Origin: Paracyclopina nana
Lineage: Eukaryota; Arthropoda; Copepoda; Cyclopoida; Cyclopettidae
Assembly (NCBI GenBank): GCA_019096065.1
Contig: JAGUCH010000003.1
Coordinates: forward strand, 7,874,001-7,938,000
Direction of reading: 5' to 3'
Length of the DNA: 64,000 nucleotides
In this document: piece after piece, positions 49,301 to 61,152 of the stretch
Layout of the letters: each line of letters starts with the position of its first letter
How positions within the stretch are numbered: position 1 is the stretch's first letter
The notes under the pieces: model-generated
What the model saw: the letters and a program-made list of their open reading frames with translations, nothing else
Told to the model about the DNA's origin: nothing
Databases searched by the model: none
Translations under genes and position numbers: made by a program

Positions 49301-52293
49301 AACACACAACAACTCGGCCAATTTTGCCTTCTTCTGTATTCACCTTAGGCAGAAAGCTGACCCATATATAGTTATTTGTTGACTTACCTCGAACCACGAG
49401 TTCAGCGCCTTCCGAGATGAGCGAATCCTTGGTGAGGAAACTGCTTGGTGTCACTTGGCATTGCCACACTCCATCGTCGTATTCAAGGTTAGCATCAATA
49501 ACTCGAAGGGAGCAATCGCCCTTCTCGGGGTTTCCAGACCATTCATACTTTTTGGGATAGATGCCAACAGGATTGCCGTCTTTTTCCCAGCGACACTCGC
49601 CCTTCTTATTTGCCACAATGCAAGGCATAATGACAGTGCCTTTGGGATTCACTTCCTGGTAACGAGGCTGCTCCGTCCATTCTTGTAGTGCATCAGTGCC
49701 TAGGAGAAAGAAAATGAAACTCATCATTCTTGCAGAAGACCAAAAGGAAATAATGGAAACTGTCCACTACACTGCATTTGTGCTGGGATTAATTATCATC
49801 AGTAGTACTACACTTTTCCACCACCAGATATATTGGAATCCTATATCTTTTTCTCATAAACAGCAATATTTCCTTTGCTCTCACCCCAGCAGCAATTTAT
49901 TTGTGGGTCACCTACAACAGCCTACATGATTGATCAATAAATGCAAATGGAAACACTTATTGACACCCATCAATCTTGATATGGCATTCAACAAGGATCA
50001 GGCGGAATCTTTGCCCAGTACAAATAGGTGACAAAGATCTCTGAATACTAATGGATCTCCTCCACACTTACAGTGTAGCAGCAGTATGTGCATTTCTATA
50101 TATAAGATGGATCATGGACTCCTCCCCCTCCAATTTCTTCTCCCTTTTCCTTCTTCTGCGCTTAATGAGCTCTGAAGTGTGTGAGTGTTGGGTCTAAGGA
50201 TTTACATAGAAAGTGAGACAATAAACGGTGAAAAGGCAATGTTTCCAAACACACACACACACTGGGATAGCAGTACACTTCAAAGAAGAGGAGTGCAAAC
50301 TTAAGGGTTAGAATGGTTAACCTTTTTGGATGGAGCTCGCATACCAATTTCCCTTCCTCAAAAAAAGGTTTATTCTCCTATACACAATTCACTGCATCCT
50401 CATCAGGCTGCTGGCCTTATCCTCCTGCTGAGGCCCAGTGTGTTCAAAAGTACTAAGAAAATGAGCAAACAATGAGGAAATAAGGGAAGAAGCTGATGAA
50501 GCTAGCATACAAATGACTGCCAAGAAAAGTAATTAAAACCCGCGCGAAAACGGAATTCTGGCTGCGTTTGCTTGATCTCACTCTGCTGATGTTGAAGATC
50601 TTTGTGGGCAAAAAGCTGTCATCAATGGTGATGTATGAGTTTGTCCTTTTGCCAGATTTCAGAAGAGATCTACAACAGCAGATCATCTAGCTAGAGTTAC
50701 CTCGTACCTCAGCTGGAATCCCCTTTAGTACTTATCGCGCAATACAAAAGCAAGTCAACAAAATTCCACAAGTGATTTTCAGAATTTCAGGGAAAACAAA
50801 CTGCTCAAGTCAAGCAGGTTATTTTGAAGAATCTAATGACCACATCATCATAATAATAACATTAACACTTGGGGTGGGCAGGTCAGATTTCCTTCTGCAG
50901 CAGCCCTGAAGGGATAATATCTCAATTTTGCACTAGCCAGAAGGTGATGTCACAGTTTTCGAAAAACACGAATTATTGCTGCTACGACCCCCTAGTCATT
51001 GGCTCCTGCTGCAATTTGAGCTTGATTTGTGACCACCATTATTTCAAAAATTTCAACATAAATTCTACTGGGTGGATTCTCGCAGTAAGTAAGCCTTTGA
51101 TAACGAACCTTGAAACAAAGTGCACTTTGCTCATGGCGGCTTCAGAACTGGCTCATTTGCTTACAGCGAGCTATTAATGCACAACCATCAGCAGCTAAAT
51201 GAGGATTCACTGAAGTAATGGTGGCTTCTCCTCCTTTTAAATTTTTTCCCCCTTTAAAATTCGACTTTTGACCTCCCAACACGCTGCAGCAAAAAAAGCC
51301 TTGGAAATACAGCTCAATTGTCATGATTTTGGGCTTTGCACACATTTTATGTAGTTGTGGGAAAATTAAAAGAGTTCACCTTGATGTGACCCTAAGAATT
51401 TACATAGTCCATGGCCAAGCCCCTTAGAATTTTCCGAAAAGAACAATTGTTGTCAGGTTGCCTCAGGCCACGTAATGAGAGACTTGGGAAGACAAAGTTC
51501 TTTTGGGTGGCCTCAGCCAAGAAAATTGCCCCTGAACACACACTGCAAACAGTGTTTCCATCATCAAAACCTATCTACGTTCCGAAATGAGCTCGAGCTG
51601 GTGTGTTCGCAGTGTGAACATCTCCCTCCACCTCCGCCTCATCGTGATCATTAATGGCGGCAAAATCATGAAACGCTATAATGGCTCAATTATCTTTATA
51701 TACTGTGGAGAAATTGACCTGAACCCACCAAGCTTCGAAGCTATGAGGTGGGTCATGAAAAAATGAGAGTTATGACTCGGTTAGCTCAGCGTGACTCACG
51801 GGAAGGTTTTTTACTGAGAAAAGGGCTTGATTACTCTATCGCTGTAATGCGCTACAGTCTGTCATTAAAAGCTAATTTCCAAGCAAAAACCTCAACTTTT
51901 CCAGCTCCAATTTCTTGCTTGGTTGTGGAGCAATTTCTTCAGTAGAAAATGCTGTTGATTTGTCAATTTCGAAATTGAAATTATTGAAAAGAAGCCACCG
52001 CGACTAGACAGCATTATTTGATTGTCGGTCAGCTCAAATTGACTTTGGAATTCTTTTGTCCAGCCTCAATTCTTCAATGGAGTGCTGACCTGACTTTTAA
52101 CAAAAGGAAGATATGCTCAATATGATGATGATCAAAGGATGCAAAGTGGCCAACAACAGACCAAACCAGAGATGAAAAAGTCAATCTCGATCCATTTGTC
52201 AGATCAGAGGCAGCAGCAAAAAATAAGGGTATTTCACTTACCACAAATGGCCAGAAAAAGCATGGCGTAAAACGCCATTTTTGATGAGATCAT
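46322..52293 (-). CDS. Five-Ig transmembrane cell-adhesion receptor (Kirre/nephrin-like)
   Basis: Eight exons: 52293-52242, 49699-49388, 48896-48570, 48476-48216, 48155-47532, 47471-47282, 47085-46929, 46534-46322. They total 2136 nt, 711 residues. Residues 1-17 form a signal peptide. Ig1 is in exon 2, Ig2 in exon 3, Ig3 in exon 4, Ig4 and Ig5 in exon 5; boundaries of exons 2-5 are all phase 1, the usual pattern for shuffled Ig exons. A transmembrane helix (about 532-554, LIAVVVGCILTVLLLILIII) is followed by KADKCCCC and a tail of about 150 residues. The tail has tyrosine motifs (GYISYEAVF, RVSYNDL) and a PPPPRR segment that could bind SH2/SH3 or EVH1 partners. Five Ig domains with one helix suit cell-cell adhesion of the Kirre/Roughest/nephrin group; other arthropod Ig families of this shape are possible. 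Intron 1 is 2.5 kb. Confidence 0.88.
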
Positions 52294-55200
52294 CCTTGCT
52301 GCGGTAGAAAAGTGGACAAGTCACGAAGGTTTATCACTGTTTAATGTTTGGGTATTTTGCAGCAAAACTAGCTGTGTTCACTCATGTCCAAGAGCTGAGC
52401 TCAACTGATCTTCGGACTCAACTTTCGGCTTCACCTTTAGCTTCTTAGTTGACGCACTCGCGCGCGCGCCCCAAAATTCTCGGACCGCGAGTCGCGCGTC
52501 CATTCACGGTTAGCTGAATTTTCCACGGAACTGACGGACTTTTCTGCTAGCTACGTAGATACAAGCTGAGCTGACGCGTGAATAAGGCAAAGGTTGCGTG
52601 AATCTCGCCAAATTCCGCCCACGTCTTGTTTACCCTCCCTTGAAAATTGGATGATGGTGGTTTTCCTCAGATGTTGACTTTAAACTCCATTTAAATTGTG
52701 GGCTCAAGATGATGGAATCTCTTTTTTTCTTGCAATTCAATACCACGGTTTTTTCAGCCTAGGTAAACAAACGAAGCTTGTGTACTTGTCTTGATTTCGG
52801 ACCGTTTTTCCACTTTTCACGCGCTGACCAAATGACCAAATTACTGGTTGAATGAAAAGACGGTCATTAAATTGAGCCAACTTCATATATTGAACATTTT
52901 AACAAGTAGCCGTCGCGTCAGTTTTCGAGAATGCTTGTCTGGGACATCCAAAATTACATGAAAATCTAATTGTACCTTTCAGGTCGAAAACAAGAGGTTT
53001 TCGGCCAAATAACTTAGTTTTCCAACGAAAAATAGCAGCAAACGTTTTGTCAGAGCTTCAATCTTTGATTTGTCATGGACGCTTTTTCATCTCTGTCTTT
53101 CGTTATCGCGCGCTCAAGAAATTCTAGAGGAGATTTCCCACCAAATAATCATAATGATGTAATCAAAGAGGCCGCCATATCAAGAGTGCAAATCTGGCAA
53201 TAAATATTGGTCAATCGTTTGTGTCACCAAAGTGTGAAGAAGAAAACAGATTGCGGCTGCTTAGCTCCAGCCATGGAAAATAAGCTAAACCAAAACCCTT
53301 TAGGCTCCAGCAAAAGCTGAAGTCTTCATCAAAACTGCTGTGGTCTGAATTTGCATTTTTCGAACGTTGTTGCCCCAAAGGGAGCAATTTCGGGTGTAAA
53401 TAGGCTTCTAATGTGGCCGCCGATGATAGCCTTGATGGCCACCACCAAACAGGGCACATAAAAAGTAGGGTTGACCCCAAAAAGAGAAGATTTATATTCA
53501 TGTGGCGATAATCAGTTACCATGAAATTATATAGCAATTGAGGCGCATTTTTTCCCATAAATAGATCAAAAGCAAGAAATGCATGGCCTCTTTTTGTCAC
53601 ACAAGTAGTCATTACTTCCCTCATATTTTTAGGATGTGGACACGGCCTCAAAATGGTACAGTAGTAGCCTGGATTTTATACCATGTAACTTTTGGTATCT
53701 GGCATTTTACTGCTGTGTCCTTGGCACGTCAAACTCGTCTCTTTTTTACCTCTGCCCCCATTTTTCGGCTGATAACCAATTAATGTGTCACTAAAATTCT
53801 TATTTGTACCCAGTTGCTGTTGTTTCAGTTGACCCACAACAACTTTATTACCCAAACCTGGTAACTAAAAGCTTGGCTTGGGGCGACAGCTACTAATCTA
53901 GTGCTATGGCTAAGATTGTGTTGTTGGTGGTCAAAAATGCTGGTTTTTAACTACCCACAATCATCATCTCTGTATTAAGCTTTTATGGAGCGAAATAGTA
54001 GCATTCCAGGAAATGGAGAGAATCTCAAGTGTTTATTTTATCACCTTATTTTTGTCCGCAGTGGCGAAATTGTCATAAAATTCAGTTATTTATAGGGAGC
54101 AAAATGGTCATCACCCAACTGAATAAACATCCAAAATTAGGTTCAATCAGCCTCATTTCGCCCTACTTTCCTTTTTTACATTTTTACCAAGGAACAGTAA
54201 ATGGGTCTACAAAGTGGGATTTTAGTAAAATGCGCCAACTGCTGTGAACCCTGTCGTCACGAAGGCTCCCAAAATCGATCCCCCAGGGGTCCACCAACTT
54301 TCCAGTTTGCTAAACAACAACAGACCACCTTTTTGACCACCCCCAGCCTGCACGGTCGTTTTTCAGACCACCTTTTTTGCCCTGATGCTGCAACTTTTCT
54401 CCCATTCAGAATGGCTGTTTCCCTTTTTTGAAGTAGTTGTATTTGCAAAAGCAGTAAATTGTTGCTGTATCTTAACGACTTCCTTGCCAATTTGATTATA
54501 ATGAGCCAATATGCTCCATTCTGTGAGAAATATCTTTTTCTACTTTTGTAGTCTGCTATATGGTTAGATTATTATTTTTTCGTCTTTTAGTTTAGCTTAA
54601 GTTTTGGTGAAGAGATTAGCGAGAATTTTGGAACGCGCGCGTGGACCATTCAGGTATTTTTGTCGGGAAAATACAGACATCAGTGAAGCATAATTCGGCA
54701 AACTCTTTGGCTAATTTCCCCAAAATTATACCCGAGCCGGACCTCACACGTTCAAATCCAGATTTGTCCTTTGACCTGTGAAATGCGGCAGTTTCATTGC
54801 TGGAAACGAGGAAAGAGGCCGGAGAAATTTTCCCGAAAATTACTGCAAAGGATGCTCGATTCAGGATGTCGACGTTTTTCTGCTCTTGCGGAAGTTTGGC
54901 AATTTTTCAAAAACATATCTGGTACATAATTCTTGTATACAGATGACAATAATGATACCATTCCCACAATGGCATTGCCACTCAATAATAATGTGAACCA
55001 CATTTTAGTCAGATGATCCGTAGGTTATTTCGCTTTCCCCCTAATGAAAACCAAAAAATACCACGTTTCATTTGATTCCAGATTTGTGCAGGTGCTCATT
55101 TGACCCGAAAAATCAGTCCTCATCAGGAATGATATCAATGTGGCGATCAAGTCAAAACGGCTTGTATTTCACAACTCCAGTTGATTGCGGAATGTGTCTT

Positions 55201-57004
55201 CATTGAATTACGACTGGCCACACAAAGAATCCACTGTGGTGGTCTCTTCGGCAACGAAAATGCATGATGACATTATCATGGTTTCAGTCCTGAAATTCCC
55301 ACCCACGATTTCGCGATGGAATCTCCCAACCATAATGCACCTTTGTTGTACCATGAAAGAATGCGAAAACGCCATGATTGAGACATTTCCAAATGGACAC
55401 CAACATCAAGGATACTACAAACAGGTGAGGCCACTCGTAATTTCTTCCCTTATTTCCAATGCATTTTTTTAACATATTTAAAATTTTCTATTTACAATAT
55501 TAAAATATTTTTTAATTCTAAAAAGAATACTGAATATATCAGGGCACAGAAATGTTGGGTCAACTCAGTCAATGCACCTTGAGGTCACCTTAAATGGTCA
55601 ATGATTGAGTGAGTGGAGGAGAAAATTGAAAGTTGGGCACATTCCCTAGCTTTGCTATCTTTTTATGATCAATCACATCGCGCAAGTCCTTAATTAGCAT
55701 TCCATGCTTGACGATCATTTTAATCCAGCCAAACGAGCCGCTTATTGCCCTTGTGTGGGGTCTGTGTTCATTACTCCATTTTATGTGCATTTTTCTATTC
55801 AAAGAGTATTTTTAGACTTTGTTTCGTGAAAAGCAGCTGCTAGATATGTCGTTTGAATGCATTATTTGGCAGCATTAAAATCTTTTACAAAATTAACTAG
55901 AGTGGTTCATTGGATTCGCATAAAAGCATCCAAAATTAGAATATAATCCATAGATCATTTTGAGCACAGCAAGGCTTTTTGTCAAAGTCTCGCTTTTTCC
56001 CTAGCCTTGTAAAAAGCGAAGGTAAAACTCCCCTGTTCAGGAAAAGAGCTATTCGCTTTCTAGCCTGCAACACGACTATATCGTGTATTACATCCCTATG
56101 GTGCCAAGAGTGGTCAATTCAAAAGAAAGCCCTTTATTTCCACAAATATTATCAATTTACACAATAAATTATAATATGATATTATTTCATAAAAGAAAAG
56201 ACTCTTCTCTGCAGGGTAGGGAATGTAGCCTAGTTAGAATACTATGATGTGGGGCAAAGTCATGATGCCATAGATGTCGTCTACGAGTCGTTTCACTACG
56301 TGAGCCTTTGCTTTCCAGACTTATTATTGCGGAAGTGGTTATAGCACCCCCACGGACCGTCGACGGCTAAATCACCCCAGACTTGATTCTATTCTATGGC
56401 AATCATAATCTGTTTCAGTCCCGCTTACTCCAACCTAGGGGGTATCATTTCGGAGCTTTAAGCCTGCATATGATACTAAATTCACAATGGCTTTTTAAAT
56501 ATCCCTTAGTTGGATAAATTCTGAAACTAATAATTAATTCACTATTTTCTTTCATGAGCAAAACAGATTTTTCCCCATTCCAGTGAATAGCACATGCTAA
56601 AACTGGTGACATGTCAGACACATTTTCAAGTAGATTAGCTCATTAATTGCCTTAAGTCATGAACTAGCTCTTTTTATGATTATTCTGTGCTTTCTTTCTG
56701 CAGTCATAAATGGTTATGAAGCATGAAGTTTAATGACCCAAACCTTTCTTACTATTCAGAAAGTCCCCCCTTTATTCACTAAGCTCAACAATTTAGATGT
56801 GACTTCCTTGGAACATGGTTTCCTCATTGGGACTCCGGAAATAGCTTACAATTTTGGCTTCATGACAATTGGAGGGAAAAAGCCTGAATCCGGACAGACA
56901 ACACAGGAAAAAGAAGTAGATTGCTTTCACAACCAACCAGACTATGACGGCTACATAGTAATGCAATGCAGCATCTTTAGAGGATAAAAATAACTTAAAT
57001 CAGA

Positions 57005-57106
57005 AATGGAAAAAAATTTTCTTGGGAACATTCTTTTCATGCACTTCCCTTCACTAATGCTTTTTTTATAATTTCCCAAGAAATTTTTTACAGATTTTTT
57101 TCCATG
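57005..57106. repeat. Imperfect A/T-rich inverted repeat
   Basis: ATGGAAAAAAATTTTCTTGG at the left pairs imperfectly with the reversed right end (CATGGAAAAAAATC...TTTCTTGGGAA). The right arm has a small insertion. It may be a decayed MITE or a chance pairing of A/T runs. Confidence 0.4.
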
Positions 57107-57754
57107 AAATTAACTAAATTAACAGGCCATGGCTCAGATACCTGACTGAAGCAATGCATATTTTGTTTAAAATCTAATTGTTACCTAAACGCAACAACCT
57201 TGCGCAAGTCGCGCAACCTTGCATATTTTAAATGCTAAAGCCTGCACTTTTTTTGGATCTGGGTACTAAGATCTAAGTTTAATAATTGGTTTGAGTTTTA
57301 TTCGGAGTTAAATATCTTAAGAATAGGACTTTAAGATCGAATAGCTAGAAGCAAGAAAGCAGCATGGAATTGAAGTTTTCAGCACCCATCAGCACATATG
57401 ATTAGATTACCAAACCACCTGTTTATGTTTTAGTGGCTCTAAACACTTTAAAAAAATATATCAATAGAACAAATTAAAATATTAGGCTCCTTCACGTTTT
57501 CTCTTGAAAGTCACTTTTAATGCAGAACTCAAAGATCTTAAAACCAATCGACTAGATTTTGAAACCAAGGTACTAGAGAAGAGATGATTTTTAATGTAGA
57601 TGTTAATACCCAGTTGGTTAGAACTTAGCATCCAATTGTTAGGCTTTAGCATCCAAACCTTTATACAGGTATATTAAGACCCAAAGCCCAAAAAGTGAAG
57701 GTTTTAAATCCCAATATGATTTTAGATCCTACAAACCTGCATGCCCCTATTTAA

Positions 57755-57975
57755 GGCCCTGTTCACCTGCATTATTATCAGCAAAGTAACGCGCGATATC
57801 ATGATGAAATTTTCAAATATCTGGTATTTGTATTGTCATTTTTCAGATTTTGACTTTGGAATCGGTCTATTGGTACCAAAAGCCATCCTACACCAACATA
57901 AAAATTCTCGGTTTTTCAGTATTTCTCTCCAATATTTTGCCGAAATAACGGCCATAATAAGCAGGTGAACAGGCC
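57755..57975. mobile_element. Tourist/PIF-Harbinger-like MITE, copy 2
   Basis: A 221-bp relative of the element at 15632-15853, in the same orientation. Ends are GGCCCTGTTCACCTGC and GCAGGTGAACAGGCC. The central blocks GGTACCAAAAGCCATCCTAC and CAGTATTTC match copy 1; overall the two look roughly three-quarters identical. The left flank is TTAA and the right AAT, so the target duplication has decayed, unlike copy 1. Confidence 0.85.
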
Positions 57976-58843
57976 AATGCCCGCTTGATAAAAAAAAAGA
58001 TTTTTACTTCTGCTACATAGTAGCCAGATAAGCCGAATTAATTGATTCTTTTAATTTTAAAAACGAAAATTAATACAAATTTGAGTCGCTAAGAAAGAAA
58101 GCCATAATGAGTACATAGAATTCGAGCCTTTCATGTTGAATTTAAAGCTATATTGGCAATTTGCGAATAAAAGACATGAATCGACTTTGAAGTCATGGCA
58201 GCAGCGCGACTCACTAATAAAAGTATGCGTATGTATGCTTCAGCTTTCTTTGGGTACACACGCGTACAATGCTAGAAGAGACTTTACACCATGCCCATAT
58301 AGTCATTTATACGTACGTACGGTGTTGCACAACCAGAAAAGTTAAGCTACTTTCTACATCAACGGCTTCAAAGGCAACTTATTAGTTGCTTTAGGGTACG
58401 ACTTAAAAATAGAGTGCAGAGCTTTCACGCGCGGTTTGGGTACAGCTTCGCGTGCCCTATATATCAAGTAATTTAGCCTGCTTTGGTTTGCCGGCCAGCT
58501 TTATATTCCATTTTACTTGCTGTCACGGCTAGCTAACAGGTGGTCGCTGTATACGATGGTTGACATTTAAAAATGTTGATATTTGACAAGCTATGCCCAA
58601 GAATTTAGGTGGGTTGCGTACTACTACATTAACGTAGGTGTTTCGTAGAAACTGAAAAAAATCATCTGCCGCAAAGGAGAGCTCCTCTGTGATATGTGAA
58701 AAAGAGAGAGCAGCAAGTGGAGAGAAAAACTTCAGCTCTCTTGCTGTAAGCCTCTGCTCTTTCCACACCAACATCGCAAGTAGAATACAGCAAGATTCAC
58801 CTTTTTGTGACGAGTGGCAGGGAAGTAATAATTCGACGTAGAC

Positions 58844-60876
58844 ATGGACCCGAAAAAGGTCTGCAGGATTTGTGGGGAAACTGCCAAAGGCAAGCAGCTC
58901 TACTTTGCTCATTATGGAGGCATTTGCTGCCTGGGCTGCAAGGCCTTTTTCCGAAGGATTCACCAAGATGGCAAAGACGTGAGCTTGCTCACCTGTGGAG
59001 GCACCAACAACTGTGAAATCAGGCCCATCAAGAGAGCCAAGTGCAAGAAGTGTCGGTACAAGAAGTGTCTGGAAAATGGCCTCAGGCCTGAGCTTGTACT
59101 CAATGAGGAGGAGAGAAAGAAGTACACTTTTCCGAAAAGAAGCTCGAAAGCTATTGCGAACGCCACCATGGCTACGAGCGAATTGATGCCCATGGATGAC
59201 GAGAGAGGCCTCCAATTGAGGCAGAAGAATTTACTCGCCACTGAGCTCAATATGATGATGGAATCTATCATTGCTGCATATGCAGAAGCTGACTACGAGC
59301 TCGAGTTCAACGAGGAGGATAAGGAATCCGTGATTCGTGGTCACTACTTTGGCACCAGGTGGACTCCCTCTCGGGCTGATTCGATGTTCTGCATTGTGCA
59401 CAAGCTGCCCTCGTTTCTTGAGCGTTTCGCAGCCAGAAATCCGTACTTCACCAGCTTGTCATGCGATGACCAGGCGATGCTGCTGAACAACAATGACTTG
59501 ATGTATGCCAACTATATCATGGCTCGTTATTTGGGAGCTGAAAATGGACTCGACCAACTTACGTGGATCCTTGGACATCGATTGAGGCAGTTAAGTGAGT
59601 ACACCCATTACTATGCAAGTAAACTAAGCCTAACTCAATTATATAAAGTTATCGTTTTACTCGTTCAGATGGAGCTCTAGCTTTCCCAGCCTTAATATTT
59701 AATATAAATAAATTATTAAATCTAGGCATGTCTTTTATGATGATGACAATTCCAGGTATTGGCGAAATACAAAAGCTGACGACTGTCACCTTTGATCAAC
59801 TGAACATTGATGGATTGCTGATTCCCACCGATGAGACCAGAATGATACATGGGTTCAAGGAGTCTTGCGCCATGATCCAGGCCAACTTCAGATATCCCCA
59901 ATTCTACAACGGACTCGTTGCTTTCTACCTGCTTTTCGGGACGCAACATTGGACTCCGGAGAAGAGGGCAATGCTGGATGAGCCCAAGAGGATCGAGGCG
60001 ATCCAAGAGTATGCTCGAAAACTGGTCAACTTTGGATGTAAAAACATCGTCCACGAAATTGGCAGCTGCATGCTTGAACAGTTGGTGAACACCCTGCACA
60101 TAATGGCCACCATCATCTACCATCCCAACTTGTCATTGATGAAGCATTATCACCAGTTTCAAGAGTATCTTTGCCACGAGAACGAAACCAAGTGGCTGGA
60201 AAGCAAGCTCGAGATCTACGAGGCTGCTTCGAAGGGGATCAACCTCGACGGATTCCTCAGTCTCTTGATCGAGTTTTCCAATGGCAAAACAGAGATGAGG
60301 CCTCAAATCTCCCTGTACTCTGCCAACATCATGCTGAACAATTTTCAAAACATGATTGACATGCTCACTCCGGAGATCCGGAATAATGACAGGCTGTACT
60401 TGTCCAGGAGCAATCTGCATCGAGCCATGAGCCTCTTGCTAGTGCAAGCTTTGACTTGCTCAACATTTGAGCAGCAGGTCTCGTCCATGATATCCCAAGT
60501 CCATGGGTCTCAATTCGACCTCAAAAACGTTGAGCCCCTCACAATGGAGAAATTCAATGGAGTCAATCCCATTTTCAAGAAGCATGAAATATTCAAGCAT
60601 GGCCAACTGAAGAAAGCCATCGGACAATTCATCTCAGAGAAGGATCTGATGATCTTGGTCACCTACTTGATCATCCTGGATGGCAGCCAGAACCCTGTGG
60701 TGACAAAGCTGCGGAATCTGTTTGAGAGCATGCTGCTCAGAAAAGTGATGAACGTGGAGGTCTACAAGATGAGCAATCCGGAGACGGTCGTGCATGATTT
60801 TTTCGCCAACCTTCAGGATTACTGCACACTGATTTACAGACTGAAGGTGGAAGCCAATAACGGAGCTGATGTGTGA
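58844..60876 (+). CDS. Divergent nuclear receptor
   Basis: Two exons, 58844-59594 and 59726-60876 (1902 nt, 633 residues). The DNA-binding domain is at the very N-terminus. Zinc finger 1 is C7, C10, C29, C32, with 18 residues between C10 and C29 rather than the usual 13; the extra QLYFA sits before HYGG. The P-box region reads CLGCKAFFRR. Finger 2 is C51, C57, C67, C70, followed by RYKKCLENGL. LBD helix 3-5-like sequence (FTSLSCDDQAMLLNNN) is near residue 205, and helix 7-9-like sequence follows after the intron. The part after the DNA-binding domain is about 550 residues, twice the usual size. It should be a ligand- or constitutively-regulated transcription factor in the nucleus. It is not one of the standard conserved receptors that I can name; it looks lineage-specific. 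The start is the first ATG, nine codons before the first zinc-finger core. Poly(A) signal at 60916. Confidence 0.93.
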
Positions 60877-60915
60877 GCCAACAGCTCTTATATATACCTC
60901 TTTCTACGTAAGTTG

Positions 60916-60921
60916 AATAAA
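60916..60921 (+). terminator. Poly(A) signal of the nuclear receptor gene
   Basis: AATAAA lies 40 nt after the stop codon and is followed by a T-rich tract, the usual arrangement for cleavage and polyadenylation. It falls within the 276-bp gap between two convergent genes. Confidence 0.6.
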
Positions 60922-61152
60922 TTATTTTTTTTCTGTCAATGGAGTACTGGATTTCCTGGTTTTTCTTAAATTAACTAAAGACACTATAGATTTCCTCTAA
61001 TATATTTCTCATACTATCTATAACACAATAACTTCATGATGAAAGGTAAAATGAGGAGGAAGGGTTCAATTGAGAAAAAAATGGGTGGCACGTAGCATAT
61101 AAAATGAATATGAAAGGTACAGAGAAGAAGAAGGAAGAAAATTGAAAATGGA

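Larger units (their letters stand above)
52294..58843. other. Gene-free stretch with repeats
   Basis: This contains the upstream region of the Ig receptor (a CpG-rich patch near 52,440-52,500) and, at its right end, the region before the nuclear receptor, with a TATA-like CTATATAT near 58,457. No coding exon could be supported. A 55185-55472 plus frame ends near a possible donor but has no domain or partner exon. The Tourist-like MITE (57755-57975) and a weak inverted repeat (57005-57106) are the only structured parts. Confidence 0.55.

Noticed and set aside
53211-53651. 146-codon minus frame upstream of the Ig receptor
   Set aside because: No domain and no splice connection to the receptor; its exon 1 has its own signal peptide at 52293.
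55185-55472. 95-codon plus frame near a possible donor at 55425
   Set aside because: Looked exon-like at first, but I could not join it to any upstream or downstream exon and saw no domain.
58529-59215. 228-codon open frame antisense to nuclear receptor exon 1
   Set aside because: It mirrors the codon bias of the real zinc-finger exon on the other strand and has no domain or start context of its own.
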